A stretch of DNA of 64,000 bases from CAUZFZ01 sp963579025 (GCA_963579025.1 CAUZFZ010000026.1:1-64000), one strand, 5' to 3'; counted from the first letter of the stretch, positions 34,801-43,058 are shown. The notes: generated by a model from the sequence alone, not told the origin. Program-made: numbers and translations.

Positions 34801-36012
34801 ATGGAATATGCCATGTTTCGATATTCAATTGCGTTGCTGACCGTTGCGGTCAGCCTGATTTCCGTCAGTTCCACTAACGCGGCCCCCGAAATCCGGTCAC
34901 GGTTCGCCGAACTGGCGGTCCGCATTCTGGAAACCACAAAACAGCAATCCGTCTCTGTCGGAGTTTTCTCACCCACCGGACTGCCGGAAACGAACTCCGG
35001 ACCGGGCCTGGAAGAGATTCTGACTGATGAGCTGAACCGGATTGCTCCGGGCGTTGTGAAGCCGACGGCGCAGTATGAAGTCAAAGGCGATTACGCATTC
35101 GCCCGCAGCCGTGATACCGAACTGGAGAATCTGCGTGTCATCAAAATCCGCGTGCGGATCATCGACAAGGAGTTTTCGGAGGACCTGCTCACCGTGCCGC
35201 TGCAATGTGCCCTGCATCACACACGCACCGTGGCCCAGGTGCTGCAACTGACGGGACACGTGTCAGACCGGACGCCGGAAGGCAAACCTGTTTCGAAAGA
35301 AACACGCAATCACCAGGTCCAGATGCAGCACGAGAAGCCGACCGCCTGGATCGATCCGTCAGATCCGACGTACGTCTCGAGTGCCAGAAAGAGTCCGTAC
35401 GCGATGCGGATTCTGGCTCAGTCTCCGCAGGACACAGCGACAGACTATGGCCCGCTGGCGCCTCGCCAGGTGCGGCTGCAGTCCGGACGCCCGTGGGTCA
35501 ACATCCAGCGGAATGAGTTGTACCAGGTCAAAGTGCAGAATCGGTCAAACGTGCCAGTCGCTGTCTCCCTGACGGTCGACGGGCTGGACGTGTTTCATTT
35601 CACACATTCCGACCATTGTGACAAGAAGGGTCTGTCGCGATTCACACACTTCATTGTGCACCCCAAAGGTCATCGCGGTCCCGATGGCACAGAACATGAC
35701 GGCACGGCCACTCTTGTCGGCTGGTTCCAGAAGCTGGCTCCGCCCGACAACTATCTGTCCTTCAAAGTGACAGGTTATGGCGAAGGCGCTGTGACCAAAG
35801 CAGGCGTCACGTCGCGCGGTCAGGTGGGGGTCATTCAGGTGCAGTTTGCACACTGTGCTCCGCTCGCCGAGGGCGCGGCTCCTCGCAGCGCCGGTAATGC
35901 GACGGGTTTCGGCCCGCCGCCTTCTGTAAAACAGAAGGCCGTTCGCTACGAAATCGAGCCACCCCACGACTTCGTCGCCGTGCGCTATGCCCGCAGCAAC
36001 GAACCTCGCTAA
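34801..36012 (+). CDS. Exported protein sharing C-terminal domain with the first caspase-like protein
   Basis: Starts at an ATG at 34801 or 34813 (MFRYSIALLTVAVSLISVSSTNA is the signal peptide). Residues about 35-140 (FAELAVRILETTKQQSVSVGVF, then GLEEILTDELNRI and LRVIKIRVRIIDK) resemble the CsgG/LpoB-like segment of the protein at 25600-27624. The C-terminal 150 residues are clearly related to that protein's end: LYQVKVQNRSNVPVAVSLTV aligns with TYAVWIDNQSDSDVFLRLLV, both followed by DGL. So the first and last genes of the cluster are paralogues outside the caspase part, this one lacking it. Function unknown; export plus co-orientation suggest a periplasmic complex with the caspases. Confidence 0.78.
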   Translation: MEYAMFRYSIALLTVAVSLISVSSTNAAPEIRSRFAELAVRILETTKQQSVSVGVFSPTGLPETNSGPGLEEILTDELNRIAPGVVKPTAQYEVKGDYAFARSRDTELENLRVIKIRVRIIDKEFSEDLLTVPLQCALHHTRTVAQVLQLTGHVSDRTPEGKPVSKETRNHQVQMQHEKPTAWIDPSDPTYVSSARKSPYAMRILAQSPQDTATDYGPLAPRQVRLQSGRPWVNIQRNELYQVKVQNRSNVPVAVSLTVDGLDVFHFTHSDHCDKKGLSRFTHFIVHPKGHRGPDGTEHDGTATLVGWFQKLAPPDNYLSFKVTGYGEGAVTKAGVTSRGQVGVIQVQFAHCAPLAEGAAPRSAGNATGFGPPPSVKQKAVRYEIEPPHDFVAVRYARSNEPR

Positions 36013-36663
36013 GGAACTTCAGATCCAACCGGGCCGTCCAGGCATTTGCTCAATTGAGTTCGTCGCCGTACCGCGCCGGCCGTCCCAGTTTCGTCGGCAG
36101 CAAATCCCGGTTTCCCTGACGAACTCGATTCTACCCACGCAAATCATCCACCTGAATCTGAACATTGCGTCGAAAGGAGGCGCGTCACGTCTACAACTAC
36201 GAAGGACGTGGGATTCGCAACAGACACACAGGTCGGAATCTGGCATCAGCCATAAACAGCCTCACCTGTGGGGCATGGCGAAACTGTCTGGAACAATGCA
36301 GCGGCTACTGGCCAAAGATGAGACGCGCGACGATTACCGTGACCGGTTCCTGCAGTCGCGACGGCGCATTGCGGAATGTCGCATGGCATACGCACAGCTC
36401 ATGACGGGTACAAAACGCGGCGAATAACTCGAAAAGGCTGTGCGTGAACTTGCCACGTTGGCCCGCACCAACACCAGCTACGACGCCCCGGCTGGCAGCC
36501 GCTGAACAAGACGTATCAGACCATGCTCGGACGCCAGCCGCTGTTTCCAGAATCCACAAGCCCCTGCCCCTGATGTGGTCTCGCGCATCACGATTGCGCC
36601 GGACCTCAGATTGCAGTCGAAGTCCATCGTCGGGCATCATGGCGCCGCAGGGCGAGAGGCGAT
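36013..36663. other. Intergenic stretch without recognised gene
   Basis: About 650 bases between two convergent units (caspase cluster on +, BMC operon on -). An AAAGGAGG at 36174-36181 is a perfect Shine-Dalgarno core but no start codon with a sensible product follows. A small frame ending at 36427 (MAKLSGTMQRLLAKDETRDD and on) has protein-like composition but no family I know. Possibly a decayed gene. Confidence 0.4.
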
Positions 36664-37593
36664 CTAGCCACGAAGGACCTTTTCTACCGTTTCCCGCAAC
36701 ACGTTGCCGGACTTCTGGAGAGCCATGCGTTCCTTCGGCCACAGCTCGATCTCGTAAGTGTCGACCACACCGCTGCGTCCGACCACGGTCGGCACGGACA
36801 GGCACACGTCGCGGATTCCATATAGCCCGTTCTGCAGCGATGAAACAGGCAGAATGCGTCGTTGATCGAGAGCGATCGAGTGGATCACGTCGGCGATCGA
36901 GATACCGACGGCGAAACCAGCTCCGCCCTTCTTCTTAATAACCTCGGCTCCGCTGCCGCGTGTCTTCTTTTCGACCTCACCGATGATTGACTGCGTAACA
37001 CCAGGATACTTGTCGAGCGGCAGGCCGGCGATCTGAGCGGCCGACCAGACAGGCACCATGCTGTCACCATGTTCGCCCAGAATCAGTGCCTGCACCTGTG
37101 TTGGTGGCACGTCCAGTCGCAGTGCGAGCATGCTCCGCAGCCGGGTTGTATCGAGCACAGTGCCCAGCCCAATCACCTGGTTCGCCGGCAATCCGAGCCC
37201 CTGCATGGCGAGATAAGTCAGTACGTCAACCGGGTTCGACACAACGAACACGATCGCGTCTTTCTTCACGCCATGCTGTTTCACATCCGTGAGGATGTTG
37301 TTGAACAGGGCAACATTCCGGTTGATGAGATCGAGACGGCTCTCGTCTGGCTTACGACGCAGGCCGGCTGTGATACAGATGATATCGCTGTCGGTCACCG
37401 CCTCGGTGCCAGACGCAAATATGCGCTGGTCGCTCGTCAGCGACGAACCGTGCAACAGATCGAGCGCCTGTCCCTCAGCCAGTTCGAGATTCACATCGAC
37501 GAGAGCGATGTCTCGCACGATGCCACCAAACTGCAGGGCACTCGCGGCACATGATCCAACGAGTCCACCACCACCAATAATGCTGACTTTCAT
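36664..37593 (-). CDS. Malate/lactate dehydrogenase family enzyme, last gene of BMC operon
   Basis: A 309-residue NAD-dependent 2-hydroxy-acid dehydrogenase: SIIGGGGLVGSCAASAL (NAD loop), LVDVNLELAEGQALDL, CITAGLRRKPDESRLDLINRN, VVSNPVDVLTYLA and ILGEHGDSMVP with the catalytic His. At the specificity position of the mobile loop (x in GLxRKP) lies Arg80, as in malate dehydrogenases, while PDESRLDL resembles the lactate dehydrogenase version. In the BMC setting it may convert lactate made by the pathway to pyruvate, or recycle NAD. The start has GGAG five bases upstream. It follows the DUF4058 gene by 23 bases. Family sure, substrate uncertain. Confidence 0.88.
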   Translation of the reverse strand: MKVSIIGGGGLVGSCAASALQFGGIVRDIALVDVNLELAEGQALDLLHGSSLTSDQRIFASGTEAVTDSDIICITAGLRRKPDESRLDLINRNVALFNNILTDVKQHGVKKDAIVFVVSNPVDVLTYLAMQGLGLPANQVIGLGTVLDTTRLRSMLALRLDVPPTQVQALILGEHGDSMVPVWSAAQIAGLPLDKYPGVTQSIIGEVEKKTRGSGAEVIKKKGGAGFAVGISIADVIHSIALDQRRILPVSSLQNGLYGIRDVCLSVPTVVGRSGVVDTYEIELWPKERMALQKSGNVLRETVEKVLRG

Positions 37594-37616
37594 TGTTGCT
37601 CCAGAGACTCACTATG

Positions 37617-38369
37617 TCAGGAAGTTTTACCTTCCACGATTTGTTTCCACTCGGCAGGAACCCCGTCCCATGCCGCTTCATAAGTTACCGCCAGAGGGAC
37701 GTTGACGTACCGGTCCGGTGTCAGGAACAGAGGCATCTGGGGCAATTCTGCTCCAACGCCGAGCCGTTCGAAGTATCCCGTCGGAGACGCATCCGAGCGA
37801 CAGGCCGTAAGCGTGAACGGCTCTTCCTTTGTCGTCTCCGGCACACGCCCCTGACATTCACCCCAGAACGCAACCGGAAACCCCACGGGATCCCGTGGAG
37901 TCGGGTGAATCAAATCCACTACCAGAAGATGGACTCCATTCTGCATAAGTGATTCGAGTTTCGAGCGAAATCGCTGAAACTCCCATTCGCTGTGTTTGTT
38001 GCCTGGTGAAACGATCTCAATGACTGCGACCGGTTCATCATCGCTTTTGTGCCGGACAACGACCCTGTCCGCTTTTCGTGCGTACTTGAATTCGTCAGCT
38101 TCAACGGAGTACTGAACTTGTGGTGGACATTCCGCAACAGCCAGCGCTGCCCCATCGCCTGACGGAAAATCCGTCTGCCGCAGGCGATCATGCGTCGACT
38201 CCAGAGTGACCACATCCGGTTCCGGGCCACCGGTTACTTGTTCAATCGCTGCGTAAAATCCAAGTGGTAGCACGCCACTGTTGAGCGACTTCGCCAACTC
38301 AGGGGTCCACATCTGATGAAAGTGATGAAACCCGCCAGAGAAAATCCGGCTCCAATCATGAATCGACAC
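37617..38369 (-). CDS. DUF4058 family protein within the BMC operon
   Basis: The opening VSIHDWSRIFSGGFHHFHQMW, then LNSGVLPLGFYAAIEQVTG, then EPVAVIEIVSPGNKHSEWEFQRFRSKLESL, and the late PLFLTPDRYVNVPL block are the signature of DUF4058. This widespread but uncharacterised family has a PD-(D/E)xK-like core: the E in VIEIVSPGNK fits an ExK motif. An ATG at 38417 is in frame, but a GGAGG with six-base spacing marks the GTG at 38369. Members usually stand alone and are common in planctomycetes and cyanobacteria. Here it lies between aldolase and dehydrogenase genes of the microcompartment operon, reading the same way. It is not a known BMC component, so probably an insertion. Confidence 0.88.
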   Translation of the reverse strand: MSIHDWSRIFSGGFHHFHQMWTPELAKSLNSGVLPLGFYAAIEQVTGGPEPDVVTLESTHDRLRQTDFPSGDGAALAVAECPPQVQYSVEADEFKYARKADRVVVRHKSDDEPVAVIEIVSPGNKHSEWEFQRFRSKLESLMQNGVHLLVVDLIHPTPRDPVGFPVAFWGECQGRVPETTKEEPFTLTACRSDASPTGYFERLGVGAELPQMPLFLTPDRYVNVPLAVTYEAAWDGVPAEWKQIVEGKTS

Positions 38370-38451
38370 GGCTGACCTCCTCGATCGGAATGTGGGTGAT
38401 GTGCAATTCACCAGCATACCGCAACCGTCGATGCCCGCAGAGTGCAGCGTC

Positions 38452-39348
38452 TTACTTGCCCAATGCAGCCATGACCTGGTTGGTGATCATTTTTACCAGC
38501 TCTTCGGTGTCTACTCCCGCAACTGCGGTTGAACTGCCGTCGTCGGTTGGTGTCTGAAGGTAGCCGGGGTAAGACGGTGCGGCCTCGAATGCGCATTGCT
38601 CGGGAGCTTCGTCCTCGCGGTAGCCATCGCGAAATGAACTGTTACCGCACAGGTCGCAGTCTTCGTTATGAAACCGCGGGTCGTCGAACCCGAGCTTCTT
38701 CTTCAGGTCGAGCAGCTCCCGAGACTTCTGTTCGTTCAGATAGTCGACTCCACCAATCTGCTGCGAGAGCATCAGAATCCGGCAGTACGCGTCGAGAATC
38801 TCGGTCTTCCAGTAGGCATCCTCGAGTGACTTGCCGAAGCTGACCGTGCCGTGATTCTTAAGGATGATCGTGTTCGTTGCCTTCAGGAACGGTGTGACCG
38901 TGGCGGCAAAGTCTTGACCACCGGGAGTTTCATACGGGGCCACGGGCACTTCACCCATGAAGACTTCGATCTCCGGCAGAATGCACTGCGGAATCGCTTC
39001 ACCGGTCACGGCAAATGCTGTGGCGTGAGGCGGATGGCAATGCACGACGGCTTTCACGTCCGGTCGGTTCCGCATGATTTCCAGATGCAGCAGAACTTCA
39101 CTGGTTCGTTTGCGGACGCCAGCGATCTGATCGCCGTTCATGTCGACCGCACAGATGTCTTCGGGCTTCATAAAGCCCTTGCAGATCATCGTCGGTGAGC
39201 AGAGCACTTCGTTCTCACCCACGCGAATCGAGATGTTGCCATCGTTCGCGGCCGCAAAGCCTTTGTTGTAAACGCGACGACCGATCTCGCAGATTTCTTC
39301 TTTGAGATTTCGGTCGTGAATGCCACTGTTCCAACGGTTGTTACTCAT
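38452..39348 (-). CDS. Class II aldolase (L-fuculose/L-rhamnulose-1-phosphate type) with BMC encapsulation peptide
   Basis: Zinc-dependent class II aldolase; in planctomycete BMCs this enzyme splits fuculose-1-P or rhamnulose-1-P to DHAP and L-lactaldehyde. Metal histidines are readable in VVHCHPPHA (H103, H105) and KNHGTVSFG (H166), with Asn and Gly in ANDGNISIR for phosphate binding. The catalytic domain ends near residue 225. After it come a CDLCG pair and a flexible stretch. The final amphipathic helix VDTEELVKMITNQVMAALGK is a typical C-terminal encapsulation peptide that would take the enzyme into the shell. AGGAAG precedes the ATG. At 298 residues it is about 80 longer than free FucA, as expected for the tail. 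Confidence 0.93.
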   Translation of the reverse strand: MSNNRWNSGIHDRNLKEEICEIGRRVYNKGFAAANDGNISIRVGENEVLCSPTMICKGFMKPEDICAVDMNGDQIAGVRKRTSEVLLHLEIMRNRPDVKAVVHCHPPHATAFAVTGEAIPQCILPEIEVFMGEVPVAPYETPGGQDFAATVTPFLKATNTIILKNHGTVSFGKSLEDAYWKTEILDAYCRILMLSQQIGGVDYLNEQKSRELLDLKKKLGFDDPRFHNEDCDLCGNSSFRDGYREDEAPEQCAFEAAPSYPGYLQTPTDDGSSTAVAGVDTEELVKMITNQVMAALGK

Positions 39349-39411
39349 TGCTACTTCCTGGCTAAGGGCTGAGAGGCAAGAGCTAAGGGCGGGAAGACTT
39401 TTCCCCGTGTC

Positions 39412-39432
39412 CCTCAGCCCTCAGCCCTCAGC
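39412..39432. repeat. Short tandem repeat (CCTCAGC)3
   Basis: Three head-to-tail copies of CCTCAGC lie 5' of the aldolase gene within the operon. A partly inverse stretch (GGCTAAGGGCTGAGAGG) at 39360-39376 could pair with it to form a hairpin between the BMC-P and aldolase genes. Confidence 0.7.
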
Positions 39433-39709
39433 CAACTTCAACATGATCCAGAATCGCGGCCGCGTAGCCGTCGATTGGTTTCGAATTTGGATGAAACGGA
39501 GCCGACGCCTCGGCGCCTTCACTAACTCCGATCAATGACCCTTCCCCGGCGCCGTTTTCGTCAAACACTATGAATGGTTCCCCACGACCGCCTTTGTCTC
39601 CCTGCAGTCCTTTGCGGTCGAGGGCCGTAACGACTCGCCACGTGGCTCCCAGTAGAGACGGATGGCACCTGTTCAGCGTCACTCGTCCGATGACTTCGGC
39701 AACTCTCAC
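39428..39709 (-). CDS. BMC-P shell vertex protein (EutN/CcmL family)
   Basis: A 93-residue pentamer-forming shell protein. It begins MRVAEVIGRVTLNRCHPSLLGATWRVV, and the Gly-rich ending of strand three, DENGAGEGSLIGVSEGAEAS, is the family hallmark. EutN/CcmL proteins cap the vertices of the icosahedral shell. The start is GTG. The stop sits 79 bases before the aldolase ATG. One of three paralogues in the operon. Confidence 0.95.
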   Translation of the reverse strand: MRVAEVIGRVTLNRCHPSLLGATWRVVTALDRKGLQGDKGGRGEPFIVFDENGAGEGSLIGVSEGAEASAPFHPNSKPIDGYAAAILDHVEVG

Positions 39710-39724
39710 AACGGTGCTCTTTCG

Positions 39725-40363
39725 CTAAACAAGACTGTGCAACAGGTATCGCAATTCGAAGAAACTGCGATTTGCTGGCGATATCACAAACAGGTTGCCC
39801 TGCATTGAATCCTTCACTCGACCAACGGCCGCCACATCGTCAACGACGGCTGCCCTCACTTTTGGATTGCGATTGGCCTCACAAACCACCGCTTCCGGCT
39901 CAGACGAGAACACGATGACTGGAGACGCGTCTCGATTCACAGCGTTCACTGCCGACCGTACTGAATCGTCTCGACCAGCGACCCGTTCCGGCTGCCAGCC
40001 GGCTGTCGAATTGAACTGGTCGAGCACTTTTTCGACCGCCTCGCTCGACGACTGAATAATCGCCACACCGTCAGACGTTGCTGGCCCAGTTGCCGCTGTG
40101 GATGTCGAACTCTTCCCGCGAATCAGTTCGACATTCCGCCGCCGCAGCCAGTCACGCCCTGTTGGAGTAACGATTGTCCGTTTGCCAACTTCCACGACGG
40201 AGTGCCCGTTGACACTCGCATCCAGTGTGTCTTCTGTGACGACTTTCACATCGAGTCGAATCGCCGACTTCGCAACCGAATTCGCTGGCGCAGGCGAAGC
40301 ACTCGTCATGAGGCGACTCATAACCTGCGCAACGATCGTCTCGATCAAGGCCTGCTCAGTCAT
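39725..40363 (-). CDS. BMC-associated protein with N-terminal encapsulation-type helix (EutQ/EutT N-domain-like)
   Basis: A 212-residue protein. The first 20 residues (TEQALIETIVAQVMSRLM) form an amphipathic helix resembling an encapsulation peptide. Then VVTEDTLDASVNGHSVVEVG and RTIVTPTGRDWLRRRNVEL follow the pattern found before or in EutQ/EutT-like BMC proteins (iTPaArDyLxxxxI). The second half, SSSEAVEKVLDQFN, then VIVFSSEPEAVVCEANRNPKVRAA, resembles a ribose-5-phosphate isomerase B/LacAB-like alpha/beta fold; this is a weak guess. Its ATG overlaps the preceding BMC-P stop by eight bases. Known planctomycete BMC loci contain a gene of this kind with unclear function. Confidence 0.72.
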   Translation of the reverse strand: MTEQALIETIVAQVMSRLMTSASPAPANSVAKSAIRLDVKVVTEDTLDASVNGHSVVEVGKRTIVTPTGRDWLRRRNVELIRGKSSTSTAATGPATSDGVAIIQSSSEAVEKVLDQFNSTAGWQPERVAGRDDSVRSAVNAVNRDASPVIVFSSEPEAVVCEANRNPKVRAAVVDDVAAVGRVKDSMQGNLFVISPANRSFFELRYLLHSLV

Positions 40364-40613
40364 CCGCGATTCCCAGAACAGCCCACCGCACCGGTGAGTT
40401 GTTCGCTCCCATCATTTCCCTCACGTGCTTTCCGTCGCTCGTGATAATGACCCGGTCCCCGCGACCGCCGCCAATTTCATCAATGGCGATCACCGGATCG
40501 CCGTCATCTCCGCCGTCCGCTCGCAATGGCTGTACGACGAGCATCCGCCACCCCTCCATGGAAGGGTGTTTCACCGTTGAGGTAGCTCGTCCGATAACCT
40601 CAGCCAGTTGCAT
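40356..40613 (-). CDS. BMC-P shell vertex protein (EutN/CcmL family)
   Basis: An 85-residue pentameric shell protein: MQLAEVIGRATSTVKHPSMEG, VVQPLRADGGDDGDPVIAIDEIGGGRGDRVIIT, and VRWAVLGIADD at the end. The frame is open back to 40658, but the family start at MQLAEVIGRA and the TGA-C-ATG junction with the upstream gene (one base apart) fix the start. Coupled translation with both neighbours is likely. Confidence 0.95.
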   Translation of the reverse strand: MQLAEVIGRATSTVKHPSMEGWRMLVVQPLRADGGDDGDPVIAIDEIGGGRGDRVIITSDGKHVREMMGANNSPVRWAVLGIADD

Positions 40614-40614
40614 G

Positions 40615-40920
40615 TCAGTAGCCCAGATATGTGCTGATTCCCACGACTGCACCAACAACGCTGATTGTCAGTGACGTCCCACCGACGTAACCGAGGTGCT
40701 CTTTGTGAGCCTGATCGGGCGTCGTCCCGCGTCGTTTCATCCGCCAATGTTTGACTAGCGCCACTGCGGTAAGTGCGTAGAACACAGCAGCAAACAGTCC
40801 AAAGACCATATACAGACCGCGATTGTCGATTTCCGCGAACCCGATCTCGGCAAGGAAGTTCCCTGCGATCGAGTCGACAAGTTCATTCAGCCATTTGACT
40901 TTCAGTGCTGCTGCGAACAT
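40615..40920 (-). CDS. Small membrane protein in the BMC operon
   Basis: About 101 residues from the ATG at 40920 (an in-frame ATG at 40956 lies inside the upstream dehydrogenase gene). Two membrane segments are seen: GLYMVFGLFAAVFYALTAVALV and GYVGGTSLTISVVGAVVGIS, separated by a basic loop (KHWRMKRRGTTPDQAHKEHL). No family is recognised. GAGAGAGGA lies upstream. Its place between the dehydrogenase and a BMC-P gene with one-base spacing makes it an integral part of the operon. A membrane protein is odd for a soluble protein shell; a transport or membrane-tethering role is speculation. Confidence 0.8.
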   Translation of the reverse strand: MFAAALKVKWLNELVDSIAGNFLAEIGFAEIDNRGLYMVFGLFAAVFYALTAVALVKHWRMKRRGTTPDQAHKEHLGYVGGTSLTISVVGAVVGISTYLGY

Positions 40921-40936
40921 GACCACGAATCCTCTC

Positions 40937-42367
40937 TCAAATGATCCGAAGGTCATCCACTAGCGTGCAGCGACGCTGACGAGTAAATGTCAGCGGATTC
41001 GTGACTCCTTCGCCGGTCGGTGTCGCGATGCTGAAGCTCAGATAACCTTCGCCACCAAGCCCAAGGCCTGCACCGCATGGACCGTTCTTAATGAACAGGG
41101 TTGTCTCCATGATCCTGCCCATCTTCGTCATGTTGTTGACGTTGCGTGTGTGAATAATGCTGGTGTGCTTGAAGCCGTGTTCGTGCTCCAGAGCCTGTTC
41201 AATGGCGTGATCGATACTCCGTGATCGAACGAACGGGACGAACGGCATCATCTGTTCTTCAGGAACGAACGGATTCGACTCGTCGGTTTCACCGAACAGA
41301 ATCTGCGTGTCCGCCGGCACGTTCAGGCCGATCTGCTTCGCAAGAACTGCTGGGTCTTTGCCCACAAGATCGCGATTCAGCATCCAGTGGCCACCGGGTT
41401 CTTTCGGTGGCGAGAAGGCCGCTTTTGTGAGTGCATCAATCTGGCTGGCGTTCAGGCGATAGCCGCCGTTCCTTCCAACATGATCCAACAGTTCGTCGAA
41501 GATCGATTCAACGGCGAAGACTTCTTTTTCACCAATGCAGAGCAGATTGTTGTCGTAGGCCGCTCCGGCGATGATCGACTTGGCGGCTTTCTCGAGGTTG
41601 GCGCACACGTCGACGACGACGGGTGGGTTTCCGGGGCCAGCAACGATTGCTCGCTTGTTGGAAGACAGAGCAGCGCGGGCGACCGCCGGACCGCCAGTAA
41701 CAACCAACACCTTCACGCCACGGTGCTTGAAGATTTCGTCGGCCGATTCGATCGTCGGTTTGCCGATGATCGTGACCAGGTTGTTGATCCCAATCGCCTC
41801 GTAAATCGCTTTGTTAAACGCTCGAACGCCTTCACATGCGATGCGGGCACCGCTCGGGTGCGGGTTGACCACCAGCGTATTACCGGCTGCCACCATATTG
41901 ACGAAGTTGCAGGCCAGCGTGGGCAACGAGTGCGTCACGGGGGTGATCGCACCGAGGACTCCGAACGGAGCGTACTCGGTCACCGTCAGGCCGTGGTCTC
42001 CACTGACAGCGTCGCATTTCATGAATTCGCGACCGGGCACCAGACGGATAATCTGCAGTTTCTCGATCTTGTGATCGAGCCTGCCGATCTCGGTCTCCTC
42101 AAGTTCCTTGCGGCCCCATTCTTCAGCACGGTCGAAACACATGTCCTTGACGATCTGAACCGCCTTGTCGCGATCTTCGAGCGAAGTGCGCTTGAGCTGT
42201 TCATAAGCCGCATTCGCGGCGGCGACGGCATCATCGACTGAGTCGAAGACGCCCCAGTCACCTTTGTCATGTCCGTTGTTTGTCGCGACTCCGTTCGTCT
42301 TACCAATCTGCGCCAGTACTTCCTGCACGACGGCTCGAATTGTCTGTTCGGTCGCAACTGCAGTCAT
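40937..42367 (-). CDS. CoA-acylating aldehyde dehydrogenase with N-terminal encapsulation peptide
   Basis: A 476-residue PduP/EutE-type dehydrogenase. It should oxidise lactaldehyde (or propionaldehyde) to the acyl-CoA with NAD inside the shell. The active-site cysteine is C277 in NNLLCIGEKEV. Other marks are GVLGAITPVTHSLPTLACNFVNMVAAGN, VVTGGPAVARAAL, VAGPGNPPVVVD and HTSIIHTRN. Residues 1-20 (TEQTIRAVVQEVLAQIGK) form the amphipathic helix used to enter the shell, followed by a Gly/Asn linker. GAGG lies six bases before the ATG. The CoA-acylating type fits with the PduL and acetate kinase genes of the same operon. Confidence 0.94.
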   Translation of the reverse strand: MTAVATEQTIRAVVQEVLAQIGKTNGVATNNGHDKGDWGVFDSVDDAVAAANAAYEQLKRTSLEDRDKAVQIVKDMCFDRAEEWGRKELEETEIGRLDHKIEKLQIIRLVPGREFMKCDAVSGDHGLTVTEYAPFGVLGAITPVTHSLPTLACNFVNMVAAGNTLVVNPHPSGARIACEGVRAFNKAIYEAIGINNLVTIIGKPTIESADEIFKHRGVKVLVVTGGPAVARAALSSNKRAIVAGPGNPPVVVDVCANLEKAAKSIIAGAAYDNNLLCIGEKEVFAVESIFDELLDHVGRNGGYRLNASQIDALTKAAFSPPKEPGGHWMLNRDLVGKDPAVLAKQIGLNVPADTQILFGETDESNPFVPEEQMMPFVPFVRSRSIDHAIEQALEHEHGFKHTSIIHTRNVNNMTKMGRIMETTLFIKNGPCGAGLGLGGEGYLSFSIATPTGEGVTNPLTFTRQRRCTLVDDLRII

Positions 42368-42426
42368 GGTCAGCCTCGCAGGGGAAATTACAGGTCGGAT
42401 TCAACCAACCGTTGTTATTGAGTCAG

Positions 42427-43056
42427 TCAGCTAAAGTTTCTCAGTTCGAGTTGTTGTCTGATCCAGCTCTCCACACGATCCCGCGTCGGGAAAGCAGTAA
42501 GCATGACCAGCATCAGAAAACCAGCCGTTCCGATAGCGAACACATTGCCTTCGCTCATCCATGCAATCAGGGCAAAGAAGGCCGCTCCTTCACACAGCGC
42601 CATTCCGATGATCATTTGCGTCATGTAAACGCTCGCCAGGCGGAGTCGCGACTCATCCGAGTCATCCAGCTGGTCTTGCATAGTTGCAAGTTTCTGCCTC
42701 GCGACCACGCCGGGAACCACTGCCCGTACTCCGAGTTGCAATAACGCGAATCCCATTGCCACATACGTGAGGACAGGAGTGTTTTCCGGCTTTCGAGGTG
42801 CTGGCCCTACACCTATCAGCGCTGGCAGTACGGCGACTAAGACAAAAAAGACAACTCCGGCCAGCAGGGCACCTGTGATGATCTGCATCACGCGCACAGC
42901 CTGATTCAGATCCCGGAACTGATTTGGCCCTCCAGGCCGATCTACTCCAGCGATCAGGGCACCAGCAATGATCTGCATCACGCGCACAGCCTGATTCAGA
43001 CCCCTGAACTGATTTGGCCCTCCAGGCTGATCTAAACGATTTCCTGAGTCTGCCAT
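42427..43056 (-). CDS. Membrane protein with internal tandem duplication, in the BMC operon
   Basis: A 209-residue product. Residues about 10-40 and 40-70 are near-identical copies: the blocks FRGLNQAVRVMQIIAGALIAGV and FRDLNQAVRVMQIITGALLAGV, each preceded by a PGGPNQ stretch, reflect a 90-bp tandem duplication in DNA. The remainder has about four membrane segments (VVFFVLVAVLPALIGVG, VLTYVAMGFALLQLGVRAVV, MIIGMALCEGAAFFALIAWM, FAIGTAGFLMLVMLTAF) and a charged C-terminus. No family name can be given. GGAGG precedes the ATG, two bases after the BMC-P stop. It is the second membrane protein in the operon. Confidence 0.8.
   Translation of the reverse strand: MADSGNRLDQPGGPNQFRGLNQAVRVMQIIAGALIAGVDRPGGPNQFRDLNQAVRVMQIITGALLAGVVFFVLVAVLPALIGVGPAPRKPENTPVLTYVAMGFALLQLGVRAVVPGVVARQKLATMQDQLDDSDESRLRLASVYMTQMIIGMALCEGAAFFALIAWMSEGNVFAIGTAGFLMLVMLTAFPTRDRVESWIRQQLELRNFS
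42865..43034. repeat. 90-bp in-frame direct repeat
   Basis: The 80-base segments 42865-42944 and 42955-43034 are near-identical (for example ATCTGCATCACGCGCACAGC at 42881 and again at 42971), giving a period of exactly 90 bases. It doubles a 30-residue segment of the membrane protein without breaking the frame. Few mismatches imply a recent event. Confidence 0.92.
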
Positions 43057-43058
43057 GC

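Noticed and set aside
35987..36427. Frame overlapping the end of the caspase cluster, with a protein-like tail
   Set aside because: No ribosome site at its start, no similarity known to me; kept only as a remark on the intergenic stretch.
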